Source: Actinoallomurus iriomotensis
GTDB lineage: Bacteria; Actinomycetota; Actinomycetes; Streptosporangiales; Streptosporangiaceae
Assembly: GCF_030269445.1 (NCBI RefSeq)
Contig: NZ_BSTJ01000011.1
Span: 62,001-126,000 of the forward strand
Direction of reading: 5' to 3'
DNA: 64,000 nt
The first letter of the stretch is position 1; each line of letters begins with the position of its first letter. Positions 1-8,329 of the stretch are shown piece by piece. The position numbers were made by a program, and so were the translations under genes. Below the pieces are notes generated by a model. That model searched no databases. It saw only the letters and a program-made list of their open reading frames with translations, and was not told where the DNA came from.

Positions 1-1073
1 CGCGGCCGTCGGAGGGCCGGATCCGCCGGGGAGTCGGCGTCGCCACCCACGTGGAGTTCACCGGGCTCGGCCCGTCCAAGATGCAGCAGCTCGTCGGCTT
101 CCACCTCGGCGGGTTCGAGACCGGTGTCGTACGGGTGGAGCCCGACGGCTCGGTGGTGGTCAGCTCCGGCGTGGTCGGCATGGGCCAGGGGATCGAGACG
201 ACTCTGGCGCAGCTCGCCGCCGAGCAGCTCCACGTGCCGATGAGCGCGGTGACGGTCCGGCTCGGCGACACCGCCACCGCGCCGTACTCGGCCTCCGGCT
301 CCATCGCGAGCCGGTCGATGGTGGTCGGCGGCGGCGCGGTCGTCCGCGCCGGCGGGCGGCTGCGCGAACGCCTGGTCCGCATCGCCGCCCACCGGCTCGA
401 GGCCGACCCGGGCGACATCGAGGTCGAGGAGGGCGTGTTCAGCGTGAAGGGGGTGCCCGGCAGCTCGCTCACCCTGGCGGAGCTCGCCGGCCACGCCTGG
501 CTCGGCTGGAACCTGCCCCCGGGCGAGCGCGCCGACCTGGAGGAGAAGGACGTCCACGACCCGGAGAACGTCTCCTACTCCTACGCCTCGCACGCCGCCG
601 CGGTCGCGGTCGACCTGGACACCGGCCAGGTGCGCGTCGAGGACTACTGGGTCGTCCACGACGCGGGCACCGTGGTCAACCCGATGATCGCGGACGGGCA
701 GGTGGTCGGCGGCGTGGCACATGGCATCGGCATCGCCCTGCACGAGGAGATGCGCTACGACCCCGCCGGCCAGCCGATCACGACGTCCTACCTCGACTAC
801 GTGATGCCCACGGCCGAGGACATCCCCGACATGGACGTCTCCCACCTGTGCACGCCCGCGCCGCACATCCCCGGGGGGATGAAGGGACTAGGCGAGGGCG
901 GCACCATCCTCTCCCCGGTCACCGTGGGCAACGCGGTGGCGGCGGCAGTCCCCGAGATCGCCGAGAAGCTGGTCGAGACGCCGCTGTCACCGTCCCGCAT
1001 GTGGACCCTCATCCACGAGGCCGGGCTGCACGACGAGGCCGGGCCGCACGACGACCCCACATCGAAGGAGTGA
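1..1073 (+). CDS. Molybdopterin-binding large subunit of a xanthine dehydrogenase/CO dehydrogenase-family hydroxylase (5' end outside window)
   Basis: C-terminal part of a Mo-hydroxylase large subunit (CoxL/XdhB type). The reading frame is open to the left edge, so the first in-window start codon (51) is internal. Visible family marks are the glycine-rich cofactor-binding stretch GMGQGIETT, the segment VNPMIADGQVVGGVAHGIG, and near the end MKGLGEGGT, whose glutamate matches the catalytic Glu next to Mo in the family. Such subunits hydroxylate purines, N-heteroaromatics, aldehydes or CO using water as the oxygen source; they need FAD and [2Fe-2S] partner subunits, which would lie upstream. The stop is 4 nt before the CoxG-family gene, so the two are probably co-transcribed. 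The substrate cannot be read from the sequence; the downstream ring-oxygenase cluster makes an N-heteroaromatic plausible. Confidence 0.9.
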   Translation, partial: RPSEGRIRRGVGVATHVEFTGLGPSKMQQLVGFHLGGFETGVVRVEPDGSVVVSSGVVGMGQGIETTLAQLAAEQLHVPMSAVTVRLGDTATAPYSASGSIASRSMVVGGGAVVRAGGRLRERLVRIAAHRLEADPGDIEVEEGVFSVKGVPGSSLTLAELAGHAWLGWNLPPGERADLEEKDVHDPENVSYSYASHAAAVAVDLDTGQVRVEDYWVVHDAGTVVNPMIADGQVVGGVAHGIGIALHEEMRYDPAGQPITTSYLDYVMPTAEDIPDMDVSHLCTPAPHIPGGMKGLGEGGTILSPVTVGNAVAAAVPEIAEKLVETPLSPSRMWTLIHEAGLHDEAGPHDDPTSKE

Positions 1074-1077
1074 GCCA

Positions 1078-1727
<650 letters not shown>

Positions 1728-1731
<4 letters not shown>

Positions 1732-2477
1732 CCGCGGACAGCCGCGCGCCCCGCTCGGTGCTGGTGACCGGGAGCGCCTCTGGCATCGGCGCCGCGGTCG
1801 CGCGGGCGTTCGCCGCGCGCGGCGACCACGTCGTGGGCCTCGACCTGACGCCGAGCCCGGCCGCCCACGTCTCGGTCACCGGTGACGTACGCGACCCGGA
1901 GGTGCACGAACGCGCCGTACGCGCGGCCGGGGAGGCGGTCGGCGGCCTGGACGTGCTGGTACCCAACGCGGGAGTGCACGACGGTGAACTCGGCCTGGAC
2001 GCCGACCCGGCCGAACTCGCCGAGCGGACCCGGCGAGTCCTGGAGGTCGACGTGCTCGGCTACGTGCTCGCGTTGCGAGCGGGCGCGGCCGAGCTGGTAC
2101 GGGCCAGGGGCTGCGTGGTGATGACGCTGTCGGACGCGGCGCACTTCGTGGGCGACAACCACGCGGGCATCGCCTACACGGCGGCCAAGCACGCGCTCGT
2201 CGGCGTCCTGCGCTGGGCGGCCAACCGACTCGCGCCGGACGTACGCGTCAACGGAGTGGCACCGGGCGGCATCCCGACCGGCCTGCGCGCGGCGAGCGGC
2301 GCCGAGGTCTTCACCGACCCCGCCGCGGCCGCGGCGGGCGTGGCCGCCCTGAACCCGCTGGGCGCGGTCCTGGACGCCGTCGAACTGGCCGAGTCGTACC
2401 TGTTCCTGGCCTCACCCGCGGCCCGGGGAATGACCGGGGAGATCCTCCGCGCCGACGGCGGCCTCTCCGTCCGGTGA
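1728..2477 (+). CDS. SDR dehydrogenase resembling cis-dihydrodiol dehydrogenases (BphB/HcaB type)
   Basis: 249-aa classical short-chain dehydrogenase. The N-terminal TGSASGIG binds NAD(P), followed by NAGVHD and the catalytic YTAAK near residue 152. The stretches VVMTLSDAA and RVNGVAPGG resemble dehydrogenases that oxidise cis-dihydrodiols from Rieske dioxygenases to catechols. A Rieske oxygenase and an extradiol dioxygenase lie a few kb downstream, so that role fits, but it is inference. The GTG start overlaps the stop of the CoxG gene (GTGA). The frame is open further upstream, but that part lies opposite CoxG codons and carries no SDR sequence, so I start at 1728. Confidence 0.8.
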
Positions 2478-2481
2478 GTCG

Positions 2482-3372
2482 CTACCACAGGAAGACGCCC
2501 TGCTCTTCCTCGCAGCAGCGTTCGATCCACTGGAGCAGGCCGGACCGCCACGGATCGTCCGCCTCGGCGAGGAACTCTTGGAACGACGGGATCGGCTGGT
2601 AATGGCGGATCTTCCTGTTGCCGGGGAGGTTCGCGTCCAAGACGCGGGTGAGCCGTACGCGCAGCTCGTCGGCCCGATGGATCTCCTCGTAGGCGGGCGC
2701 CCGCGCCGGGTCGGCCTCGCCGTGCCGGTCCTTCCATTCGCTCCAGCGCGGGGCCGGTCGCACGGCGGGCTCGGGCAGGGCGGCAAGGTGTTCCCGCAGT
2801 TCCACCAGCGCGGGCTTTGACGCCCAGGCGTTCGTCCGCTCTCTGGTCGCCTCGGCGGTGCCGACGAGCACGTCCCACCCGTGCCGTACCCGCGCGCTCA
2901 CGTCATGGAGATAACGCGCCAGCAGGTACGGGCGGTGGCGGCCGGAGCGGACCGCCTCGAGATGTTCCGACCACCGCTGCCGGGGCAGTTCCTCGGGCAG
3001 CCATGTCCTCAGGGCGTCCGCCCGCCATTCCGGTGGCAGCAACGGATGGAGGCCCAGCGCGGAGAACCGCCAGGATCCCGGGAACCCGTCCCAGTCGATG
3101 TCCTTGGACCAGCTGTCGGTTCCGGCCACGTGGAGCCGCTCGTCGAGCGCCGCCACGACGCGGCCGTACCGCTGCCGGGTATCGCCGCCGGGCTGGATCC
3201 GGCCCGGGAATCCCTCATCGTCCCACCAGCCCGGCTGTTCGGGGCGTTCCGGCGGCCCGGCGAGGTGGAAGTGCACCGGCCAGGCCAGTTCGGCCTGTTC
3301 GTGGATCAGGCGGTGCAGCTCGTCTCGATCGGCCCCGCCCCGGATGCGCATGCGGTACCAATCGACCCCCAT
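2482..3372 (-). CDS. Conserved hypothetical protein, 296 aa
   Basis: Not recognised. A soluble, Trp- and Arg-rich protein without signal peptide or membrane segment. Notable stretches are GVDWYRMRIRGG at the N-terminus, PGWWDDEGFPGR near residue 50 and a C-terminal ERCCEEEQGVFLW with adjacent cysteines. Its start lies 1 nt after the stop of the PPOX-fold gene (TGACATG), so the two should be translated together. It converges with the SDR gene, with only 4 nt between the two stops. Codon use is like its neighbours, so it is a real gene. Confidence 0.7.
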   Translation of the reverse strand: MGVDWYRMRIRGGADRDELHRLIHEQAELAWPVHFHLAGPPERPEQPGWWDDEGFPGRIQPGGDTRQRYGRVVAALDERLHVAGTDSWSKDIDWDGFPGSWRFSALGLHPLLPPEWRADALRTWLPEELPRQRWSEHLEAVRSGRHRPYLLARYLHDVSARVRHGWDVLVGTAEATRERTNAWASKPALVELREHLAALPEPAVRPAPRWSEWKDRHGEADPARAPAYEEIHRADELRVRLTRVLDANLPGNRKIRHYQPIPSFQEFLAEADDPWRSGLLQWIERCCEEEQGVFLW

Positions 3373-3373
3373 G

Positions 3374-4048
3374 TCACGTGCTCTCGCCGGTGAGCTTCGC
3401 GACGTCGGGGGCGAAGACGGTCATCCAGTGCGGGTGCAGCCGGTAGAAGACCACGTCGTTGTCCCAGTCGAACGCGTCGTCGCCGTAGAAGTCCTTGAAG
3501 TACGCGAGCAGATCGGGCCAGTCCGCGGCCGGCTCGCCGTCCTCGGGGTTGAGGATCTCCACCTCGCCGTGCGTGAACACGCCCAGGTCCTCGCCGCGCA
3601 TGTGCGCGACGCTGGCGGCCGGGCGGGCGGCGAGGTGACGGGCCTTGGCGGCACCGCGTGCCGTGCCGAAGTGCCACCTGCCGTGCAGGAAATGCCCGTC
3701 CGCGCCGCTGACCCGCGGCTCGCCCTTCGCCGTCACGGTGGACAGGGCGAGCGTGCACATGCCGGTGAGGACTTGCGTGAGCTGCTCCGCGGTCAGGGTG
3801 CGCTCGGTGTTGATGATCGAGCGGAGGTGGGCGGTGGAACGGGACAGGGACGCGTCGAGCAGGTCCTGGAGCTCGTTGAGTTCTTCCGGCGTTTCACGCA
3901 GCCGGTCACTGTAGCCAGGGTGGGCCCGGCTACTGGAGTGCCAGGTCGCGCTGGTACCAGGTGCCCGGCTTACCGCCGAGGTCCGCCGGATCGGCCGGGC
4001 CGATGGGGACGAACCCAGCCTTGGCCAGCACCTTCTGAGACGCGGCAT
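3374..4048 (-). CDS. Pyridoxamine 5'-phosphate oxidase-fold (FMN-binding split barrel) protein
   Basis: The confident part begins about position 3915 (SDRLRETPEELNELQ) and runs to the stop. The segment LSTVTAKGEPRVSGADG and the later SVAHMRGEDLGVFTHGEVEI are typical of general-stress/PPOX-fold proteins, which bind FMN, haem or F420. The start is uncertain: no ATG, GTG or TTG lies at the beginning of the homologous part, and the upstream ATG at 4048 would place about 40 residues inside the 3' end of the acetyltransferase gene in another frame. The coordinate given is the longest possible. The stop is 1 nt before the next gene. Substrate unknown. Confidence 0.72.
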   Translation of the reverse strand: MPRLRRCWPRLGSSPSARPIRRTSAVSRAPGTSATWHSSSRAHPGYSDRLRETPEELNELQDLLDASLSRSTAHLRSIINTERTLTAEQLTQVLTGMCTLALSTVTAKGEPRVSGADGHFLHGRWHFGTARGAAKARHLAARPAASVAHMRGEDLGVFTHGEVEILNPEDGEPAADWPDLLAYFKDFYGDDAFDWDNDVVFYRLHPHWMTVFAPDVAKLTGEST

Positions 4049-4427
4049 TGCCGTGGGAGGTGGCCGCCCTCAGCGTGCGCAGGCCGTACCGCACCGCCGC
4101 CAGCCGGCACAGCTCCCGTACGGTCGCGGTCGCCACGCCGCGCCCCGCGACGTGCTGCGCGACCCGGTAGCCGAGTTCGGCCGCGCCGTCCTCGACGAAG
4201 ATCAGGTTGAACCGGCCCAGAACCGAGCCGTCCTGGGCGACGAGCACATGGAAGGCGCCGTGGCCGGCCTCCTGCTCGGCCAGCAGGGCGTCGTGCCGGT
4301 CGGTGAACCGCTCGAAGAACTCGTCGCCGCGGTCGGAGATCGAGGCGGCGAAGTAGGCGCGGTTCGCCAGCTCGAAGGCCAGGACCGCCGGGGCATGGTC
4401 GGCACGCAGCCGCTCCAGCTGAGGCAC
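3930..4427 (-). CDS. GNAT-family N-acetyltransferase (RimJ/RimL type)
   Basis: 165-aa acetyltransferase. It starts PQLERLRADHAPAVLAFE and holds the GNAT acetyl-CoA-binding region as YRVAQHVAGRGVATATVREL (about residues 95-114), followed by RAATSHGNAASQKVLAKAGF, the usual motif B helix. This pattern is typical of RimJ/RimL-like enzymes that acetylate protein N-termini or small amines; the substrate is not readable. Its 3' end overlaps the upstream part of the PPOX-fold frame. No functional link to the catabolic genes is evident. Confidence 0.85.
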   Translation of the reverse strand: MPQLERLRADHAPAVLAFELANRAYFAASISDRGDEFFERFTDRHDALLAEQEAGHGAFHVLVAQDGSVLGRFNLIFVEDGAAELGYRVAQHVAGRGVATATVRELCRLAAVRYGLRTLRAATSHGNAASQKVLAKAGFVPIGPADPADLGGKPGTWYQRDLALQ

Positions 4428-4533
4428 TGCGCGACTCTACCCGGCCAGGCCGCTCAGGTGCCGAGCCGTTCGGCGGGGAAGAGATGCTCGACGCCCGGGA
4501 AGCCGAGATGATCGGCTGGTGCTCCCGCGCGGT

Positions 4534-5127
4534 TCAGCCGAAGACCGGTGGCTCCCCGGCGGGCAGGGGAGTACGGAGCGTGCGCAGAGAGAGCGCCAGC
4601 AGGTCGTAGTAGCCCACCAGGACGAGTAGCTCGTAGAGACGCTCGGTGCCAAGGTCGGCGGTCGCCCGCGTGTACGGCTCGTCGTCCAGGTCGCGGTCGG
4701 TCAGCAGGGCGCGGCAGACGGCGCGGACCGTTCGTTCGGCGGATGTCAGGCTCGGGGCGTCCGCGCCGGACCTGAGCGCGGTCAGTTCCTCCTCGGTCAG
4801 CCCGGCGGCGCGGCCGACGCGTTCGTGGGCGTACCACTCGAAGTCGCTGTGCCGTACGACGGCGACCTCCAGGATCGCGATCTCGCGCCAGCGGGCGGGC
4901 AGGGCCGTGGCATACCGGATCGCCGATCCCAGCCGCTGGAGCGGGCCGCCGACGCCCGGGGCGGTCAGCATCGCGTTGAACGGGCCCTCCAGGCGCCCGC
5001 CGGTTCCCGTCAGACGGAACGCCTGCGGCCCCGCCGCTCGCGGGCCGCCCGCGATCTCGTCGTAGACGGCGCGGCGTTCGGGGTCCAGTGCCGCCGGGTC
5101 GTACCAGGGGACGCGTCCGTGGGTCAT
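4534..5127 (-). CDS. Carboxymuconolactone decarboxylase (AhpD-like) family protein
   Basis: 197-aa all-helical CMD-family protein. The family core is visible as ALPARWREIAILEVAVVRH, then EWYAHERVGRAAGL with the conserved Glu and His, and a C-terminal RLYELLVLVGYYDLLAL. Only some members decarboxylate 4-carboxymuconolactone; others are AhpD-like. There is no CxxC pair here, arguing against the peroxidase class. It is transcribed divergently from the Rieske oxygenase operon, and two pseudopalindromes lie in the shared 109-nt promoter, suggesting co-regulation. ATG start follows GGAGGAG-like sequence at about 5128-5135. Confidence 0.85.
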   Translation of the reverse strand: MTHGRVPWYDPAALDPERRAVYDEIAGGPRAAGPQAFRLTGTGGRLEGPFNAMLTAPGVGGPLQRLGSAIRYATALPARWREIAILEVAVVRHSDFEWYAHERVGRAAGLTEEELTALRSGADAPSLTSAERTVRAVCRALLTDRDLDDEPYTRATADLGTERLYELLVLVGYYDLLALSLRTLRTPLPAGEPPVFG

Positions 5128-5144
5128 CGGCTCCTCCGTGAATC

Positions 5145-5157
5145 TCTGTCATACAGA
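5145..5157. promoter_or_regulatory. Pseudopalindromic operator, copy 1
   Basis: TCTGTCATACAGA is a perfect inverted repeat (TCTGT, 3-nt centre, ACAGA). It lies about 18 nt upstream of the start codon of the CMD-family gene, where a repressor would block its promoter. A second, near-identical copy follows 21 nt downstream. The spacing suits two dimers on the same DNA face. The cognate regulator is not encoded next to it in this window. Confidence 0.6.
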
Positions 5158-5172
5158 ACCAGCGTCGCTCGC

Positions 5173-5202
5173 TTGACTTTTGTATTACAGAAGACAAATA
5201 CT
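5173..5202 (+). promoter_or_regulatory. Candidate promoter of the oxygenase operon with operator copy 2 in its spacer
   Basis: TTGACT at 5173-5178 is a good -35 hexamer; the A/T-rich AAATACT near 5196-5202 is at -10 distance. Between them, 5179-5191 read on the minus strand is TCTGTAATACAAA, matching operator copy 1 (5145-5157) at 11 of 13 positions. An operator in the spacer is a classic repressor position. Assignment of -35/-10 is by eye. Confidence 0.5.
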
Positions 5203-5236
5203 CTCAACCAGCCACTTCGACGAGGGAGGTGAACCC

Positions 5237-6541
5237 GTGGCCGATGCCGACAGCGACGTCACGGTGCCGCGGCGGGTCTGGGCCGACGGGGACGTGCACA
5301 AGCGCGAGCTCGCCCGGATCTTCCGGACGTGCTGGCAGTTCGTCGCGCACGACAGCGAGATCCCCGAGCCCGGCGACTACGTGACCCGCCGGATCGGGCG
5401 TGACTCGGTCATCGTGACCCGCGACGAGACCGGCCAGGTGCGCGTCCTGCTCAACACGTGCCGGCACCGCGGTGTGCCGCTCTGCCGGGCGGACCGCGGC
5501 AACACGTCGCACTTCCGGTGCAGCTACCACGGCTGGACGTACGCCAACACGGGCGAGCTGCGAGGGGTCACCTTCCAGCGCGACGTGTACGGGCAGGGCG
5601 GGATCGACAAGAGCGAGCTCGGCCTCTTCCAGGCCGCCCGGGTGGACACGGTGTACGGCCTGGTGTTCGCCACCTGGGACCCGGAGGCGCCGTCGCTCGA
5701 GGACTACCTCGGCCCGATGCGCTGGTACCTGCACACGGTCTTCGGCAAGTTCGACCACGGTCTGGAGGCGGTGGGCCCGCCCGTACGGACGATGGTGCGG
5801 GCCAACTGGAAGCCCGAGGGGGAGAACCTCTCCGGCGACGGCTACCACACGTTCGTCACGCACCAGAGCGCGGTCGAGCTCGGGCTGTTCGCGTCACAGG
5901 ACGACCTCGCGCGGATGGCGGCCGTGGCCGGGCCGCGCTTCACCGGGCGGACCGTCCACTGCGGCAACGGGCACACCATGCGGATCCAGCGGATGCCGCT
6001 CACCGTCGACGCGCCCGCCTACTTCGGCTACCCGCGCGAGATGTGGGACGAGTTCGACCGCAACCTGTCCGAGGCGCAGCGCGAGGCGCAGTCGTGCCTG
6101 TCGGTCGGGCACGGGTCGATCTTCCCGAACATGTCGTTCCTGGAGAACTTCAAGACCAACGTCGACAAGCAGGGCGACCACGCCCGCTACATCCGCGTCA
6201 CGCTGCGGTACCCGCTCGGCCCCGCGATGACCGAGCAGCTCTGGTTCCTGCTCCAGCCCCGGCACGCCGACCCCGAGTGGCGGCGCCTGTCGCGCCTGGC
6301 GTACCTGCGCACCAACGGGCCGGCCGGGATGTTCGAGGTGGACGACACCGAGAACTTCGTCGGCATCACCGAGGCCGCCGCCGGTGACGTGGCCGCGGAC
6401 CTGCCGATCGTGCTCGACGGCGGCCGGCACCACCCGCCGACGCCGGAGGAGGCGGGCTGGCCGGGCGACGTCGCCGACGGCGACCGCACCGAGAAGACCA
6501 TCCGCGCCTTCCACGGCCGCTGGCAGGAGCTCATGTCATGA
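5237..6541 (+). CDS. Rieske aromatic ring-hydroxylating oxygenase, alpha (large) subunit
   Basis: 434-aa catalytic subunit. The Rieske centre is CRH at residues 75-77 and CSYHGW at 95-100 (C-x-H, 17, C-x2-H), binding [2Fe-2S]. The mononuclear iron site is ENLSGDGYHTFVTH with Asp201, His204 and His209, plus a downstream DDTENF acidic ligand region. These enzymes add both atoms of O2 to an aromatic ring to give cis-dihydrodiols. I chose the GTG at 5237 because GAGGGAGGTG lies just upstream; the frame is open 19 codons further into the promoter. The next gene overlaps the stop as ATGA. Beta subunit, ferredoxin and reductase are in the same operon, giving a complete three-component system. Substrate unknown. 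Confidence 0.93.
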   Translation: MADADSDVTVPRRVWADGDVHKRELARIFRTCWQFVAHDSEIPEPGDYVTRRIGRDSVIVTRDETGQVRVLLNTCRHRGVPLCRADRGNTSHFRCSYHGWTYANTGELRGVTFQRDVYGQGGIDKSELGLFQAARVDTVYGLVFATWDPEAPSLEDYLGPMRWYLHTVFGKFDHGLEAVGPPVRTMVRANWKPEGENLSGDGYHTFVTHQSAVELGLFASQDDLARMAAVAGPRFTGRTVHCGNGHTMRIQRMPLTVDAPAYFGYPREMWDEFDRNLSEAQREAQSCLSVGHGSIFPNMSFLENFKTNVDKQGDHARYIRVTLRYPLGPAMTEQLWFLLQPRHADPEWRRLSRLAYLRTNGPAGMFEVDDTENFVGITEAAAGDVAADLPIVLDGGRHHPPTPEEAGWPGDVADGDRTEKTIRAFHGRWQELMS

Positions 6542-7065
6542 CCGAGACGACACTGGCGCCGCCGGAGGTCCAGGCCGAGGCCGCGCTGTTCCTCGCCGTC
6601 GAGGCCGAGCTGATCGACGACCGGCGGTACGCCGAGTGGCTCGACGTCGTCGCCGACGACTTCGTCTACACCGTGCCCGTACCGGTCACGCCGGACAGCC
6701 CGTTCGCGCCGCACCACGACCCCGAGGCGCTGCTGCTGGACGAGTCCAAGGAGTCGATCCGGCACCTGTGGTTCCGGCGGCTGGAGGCGGACATGCACGA
6801 GTTCGCCTGGGGCGAGAACCCGCCGCCGCAGTTCCGGCACTTCGTCAGCAACGTACGGGCGCGCGAGACCGGTGAGCCGGACGAACTGCTGGTGCGCTCC
6901 AACGTGCTGCTCATGGGCCGCCGGCAGTCCGACCAGCCCCGGTACATCACGGCCGAGCGGTTCGACACGCTCCGGCGCACCCCGGCGGGGCTCCTGCTGG
7001 CCCGGCGCCACGCCGTACTCGACCAGACCGTGATCGATTTCCCCCAGCCGAGGGTCCTGCTGTGA
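6538..7065 (+). CDS. Ring-hydroxylating oxygenase, beta (small) subunit
   Basis: 175-aa SnoaL/NTF2-fold small subunit. Family marks are the early FLAVEAELIDDRRYAEWLDV, the middle SKESIRHLWFRRLE, FRHFVSNVRA and the C-terminal ARRHAVLDQ. Beta subunits are structural and form an alpha3beta3 hexamer with the large subunit. The ATG overlaps the alpha stop (ATGA), typical for subunits made in equal amounts. The length is normal. Confidence 0.92.
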   Translation: MTETTLAPPEVQAEAALFLAVEAELIDDRRYAEWLDVVADDFVYTVPVPVTPDSPFAPHHDPEALLLDESKESIRHLWFRRLEADMHEFAWGENPPPQFRHFVSNVRARETGEPDELLVRSNVLLMGRRQSDQPRYITAERFDTLRRTPAGLLLARRHAVLDQTVIDFPQPRVLL

Positions 7066-7307
7066 GCGATGAGAACGACGCGCTGATCGTCGCCAATGAG
7101 TTCGCGGCCGTCGCCGTACGCAAGGTGGCCACGCGCAACGGCGAGCGGCTGGAGATCCGGTCGCTGGGCAACGAGGCGTACGTCATCCGCCTCGACGCGC
7201 TCGCCCTGGAGGCCCTCACCTGGTCCGACCCGCTGACCGTCGGGCGGGGCCTGGAGACCCCGCTCGGCCCCGAACCATCCGCACCCGGAGAGAAGGAGAG
7301 CAAGTGA
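7062..7307 (+). CDS. Small conserved protein (81 aa) of unknown function
   Basis: Not assigned to a defined family. An 81-aa acidic protein beginning SDENDALIVANEFAAVAVRK and ending in a hydrophilic tail. The core ATRNGERLEIRSLGNEAYVI then LDALALEALTW looks like a small beta/alpha domain. There are no cysteines, so it is not a ferredoxin. Similar short proteins sit beside actinobacterial ring-hydroxylating oxygenases (from memory), so it may assist the oxygenase. GTG start overlaps the beta-subunit stop, and its own stop overlaps the next start, so it is translated in step with the enzyme genes. Confidence 0.65.
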   Translation: MSDENDALIVANEFAAVAVRKVATRNGERLEIRSLGNEAYVIRLDALALEALTWSDPLTVGRGLETPLGPEPSAPGEKESK

Positions 7308-8329
7308 TGGCCAGGTACGCGCCGGGCGAGGCGCGCGAGTGGGCGCTCGACTCGCTCGCCGGGTGCGCGGGCTGCGTCCAGCCCACGTTCACCGCCGACC
7401 TCGCCGGCCTCAACGAGGAGGCGATCCGGCACGACGTGCGGATCGAGAAGGAACACGGCATGTCCGCCGTCCTGCTGGTGTCGGAGTCCGGCACCACCCA
7501 GGAGGAGATGCGCCGTTTCGTGGAGATCGTCGCCGACGAGGCCGGCGAGGACCTCGTCACGATCCTCCAGGCGTCACAGCCGACGCTCGCCGACACGCTC
7601 GCCTCGGTCGAGCACGCGGCGACCGCGGGCGTGGACCTGGTGATGCCGTCCTACCCGCTCTACTTCAACCCGCCGTCGGTCGACGACGTCTTCCACTTCA
7701 CCAAGGCCGTCGCGGACGCCTCCGACCTCGGCGTGATCATCTTCGCGATGGACCAGTGGAACTTCGGGCGGCTGCACGCCGCCGGGTTCCCGCTCTCGCT
7801 GCTGACCCGCATGGTCGACGAGATCCCCGGCGTCGTGGCGATCAAGAACGAGGTGGGCGGTCCCGGCGTCGGCGGCATCGCCGCGGTCTTCGAGGCGCTG
7901 CGCGACCGGGTGGTGGTCACCGACCCGCTGGAGTTCAACGCGCCGGCCTGGATCGCGAACTACGGCATGCGGTTCATGGGCACCTCGAACTACGAGTGCA
8001 TGGGCCCGGCCGTGCCCCGGATGCTGCACCTGCTGTCGGACAAGGCCACCTGGGACGAGGGCATGGAGCTGTACTGGCGGCTGCACCCGGTCCGGAAGGC
8101 CAACGCCGCCGTCTGCACCCCGCTGGTGGCGGGCAGCGGCCTGGTGCCGCGCATGCACTGGAAGTACCAGGGCTGGCTGGTGGGCTACAACGGCGGCCCG
8201 ATCCGGCAGCCGCACATGCGGGTCAGCGCGGCGCAGATGGCCACGCTGCGCTCGGCGGCGGTCGCCGCCGGGCTGCCCGTCACCTCCGACGACGACGAGC
8301 TCTTCTACGCCGGACGGAACCCCCGATGA
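7304..8329 (+). CDS. Dihydrodipicolinate synthase/N-acetylneuraminate lyase-family aldolase
   Basis: 341-aa class I aldolase-family protein. It shows ESGTTQEEM (the GTTGE-like pyruvate pocket) near residue 62, MPSYPLYFN near 115, and the Schiff-base lysine in VVAIKNE (Lys181). Where most members have a catalytic Tyr in a YNVP-like motif, this reads IIFAMDQW, so Tyr is replaced by Phe. In aromatic pathways this family includes trans-o-hydroxybenzylidenepyruvate hydratase-aldolases, which release pyruvate and an aldehyde from the ring-cleavage product; an aldehyde dehydrogenase downstream fits. That role is inference. Start GTG (7304) or ATG (7307), both overlapping the previous stop. Confidence 0.82.
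   Translation: MMARYAPGEAREWALDSLAGCAGCVQPTFTADLAGLNEEAIRHDVRIEKEHGMSAVLLVSESGTTQEEMRRFVEIVADEAGEDLVTILQASQPTLADTLASVEHAATAGVDLVMPSYPLYFNPPSVDDVFHFTKAVADASDLGVIIFAMDQWNFGRLHAAGFPLSLLTRMVDEIPGVVAIKNEVGGPGVGGIAAVFEALRDRVVVTDPLEFNAPAWIANYGMRFMGTSNYECMGPAVPRMLHLLSDKATWDEGMELYWRLHPVRKANAAVCTPLVAGSGLVPRMHWKYQGWLVGYNGGPIRQPHMRVSAAQMATLRSAAVAAGLPVTSDDDELFYAGRNPR

Noticed and set aside
7339-8325. Upstream extension of the OCD-family frame through the aldolase gene
   Set aside because: The added ~330 residues are Arg/Gly-rich shadow; family sequence and the ATGA junction begin at 8326.
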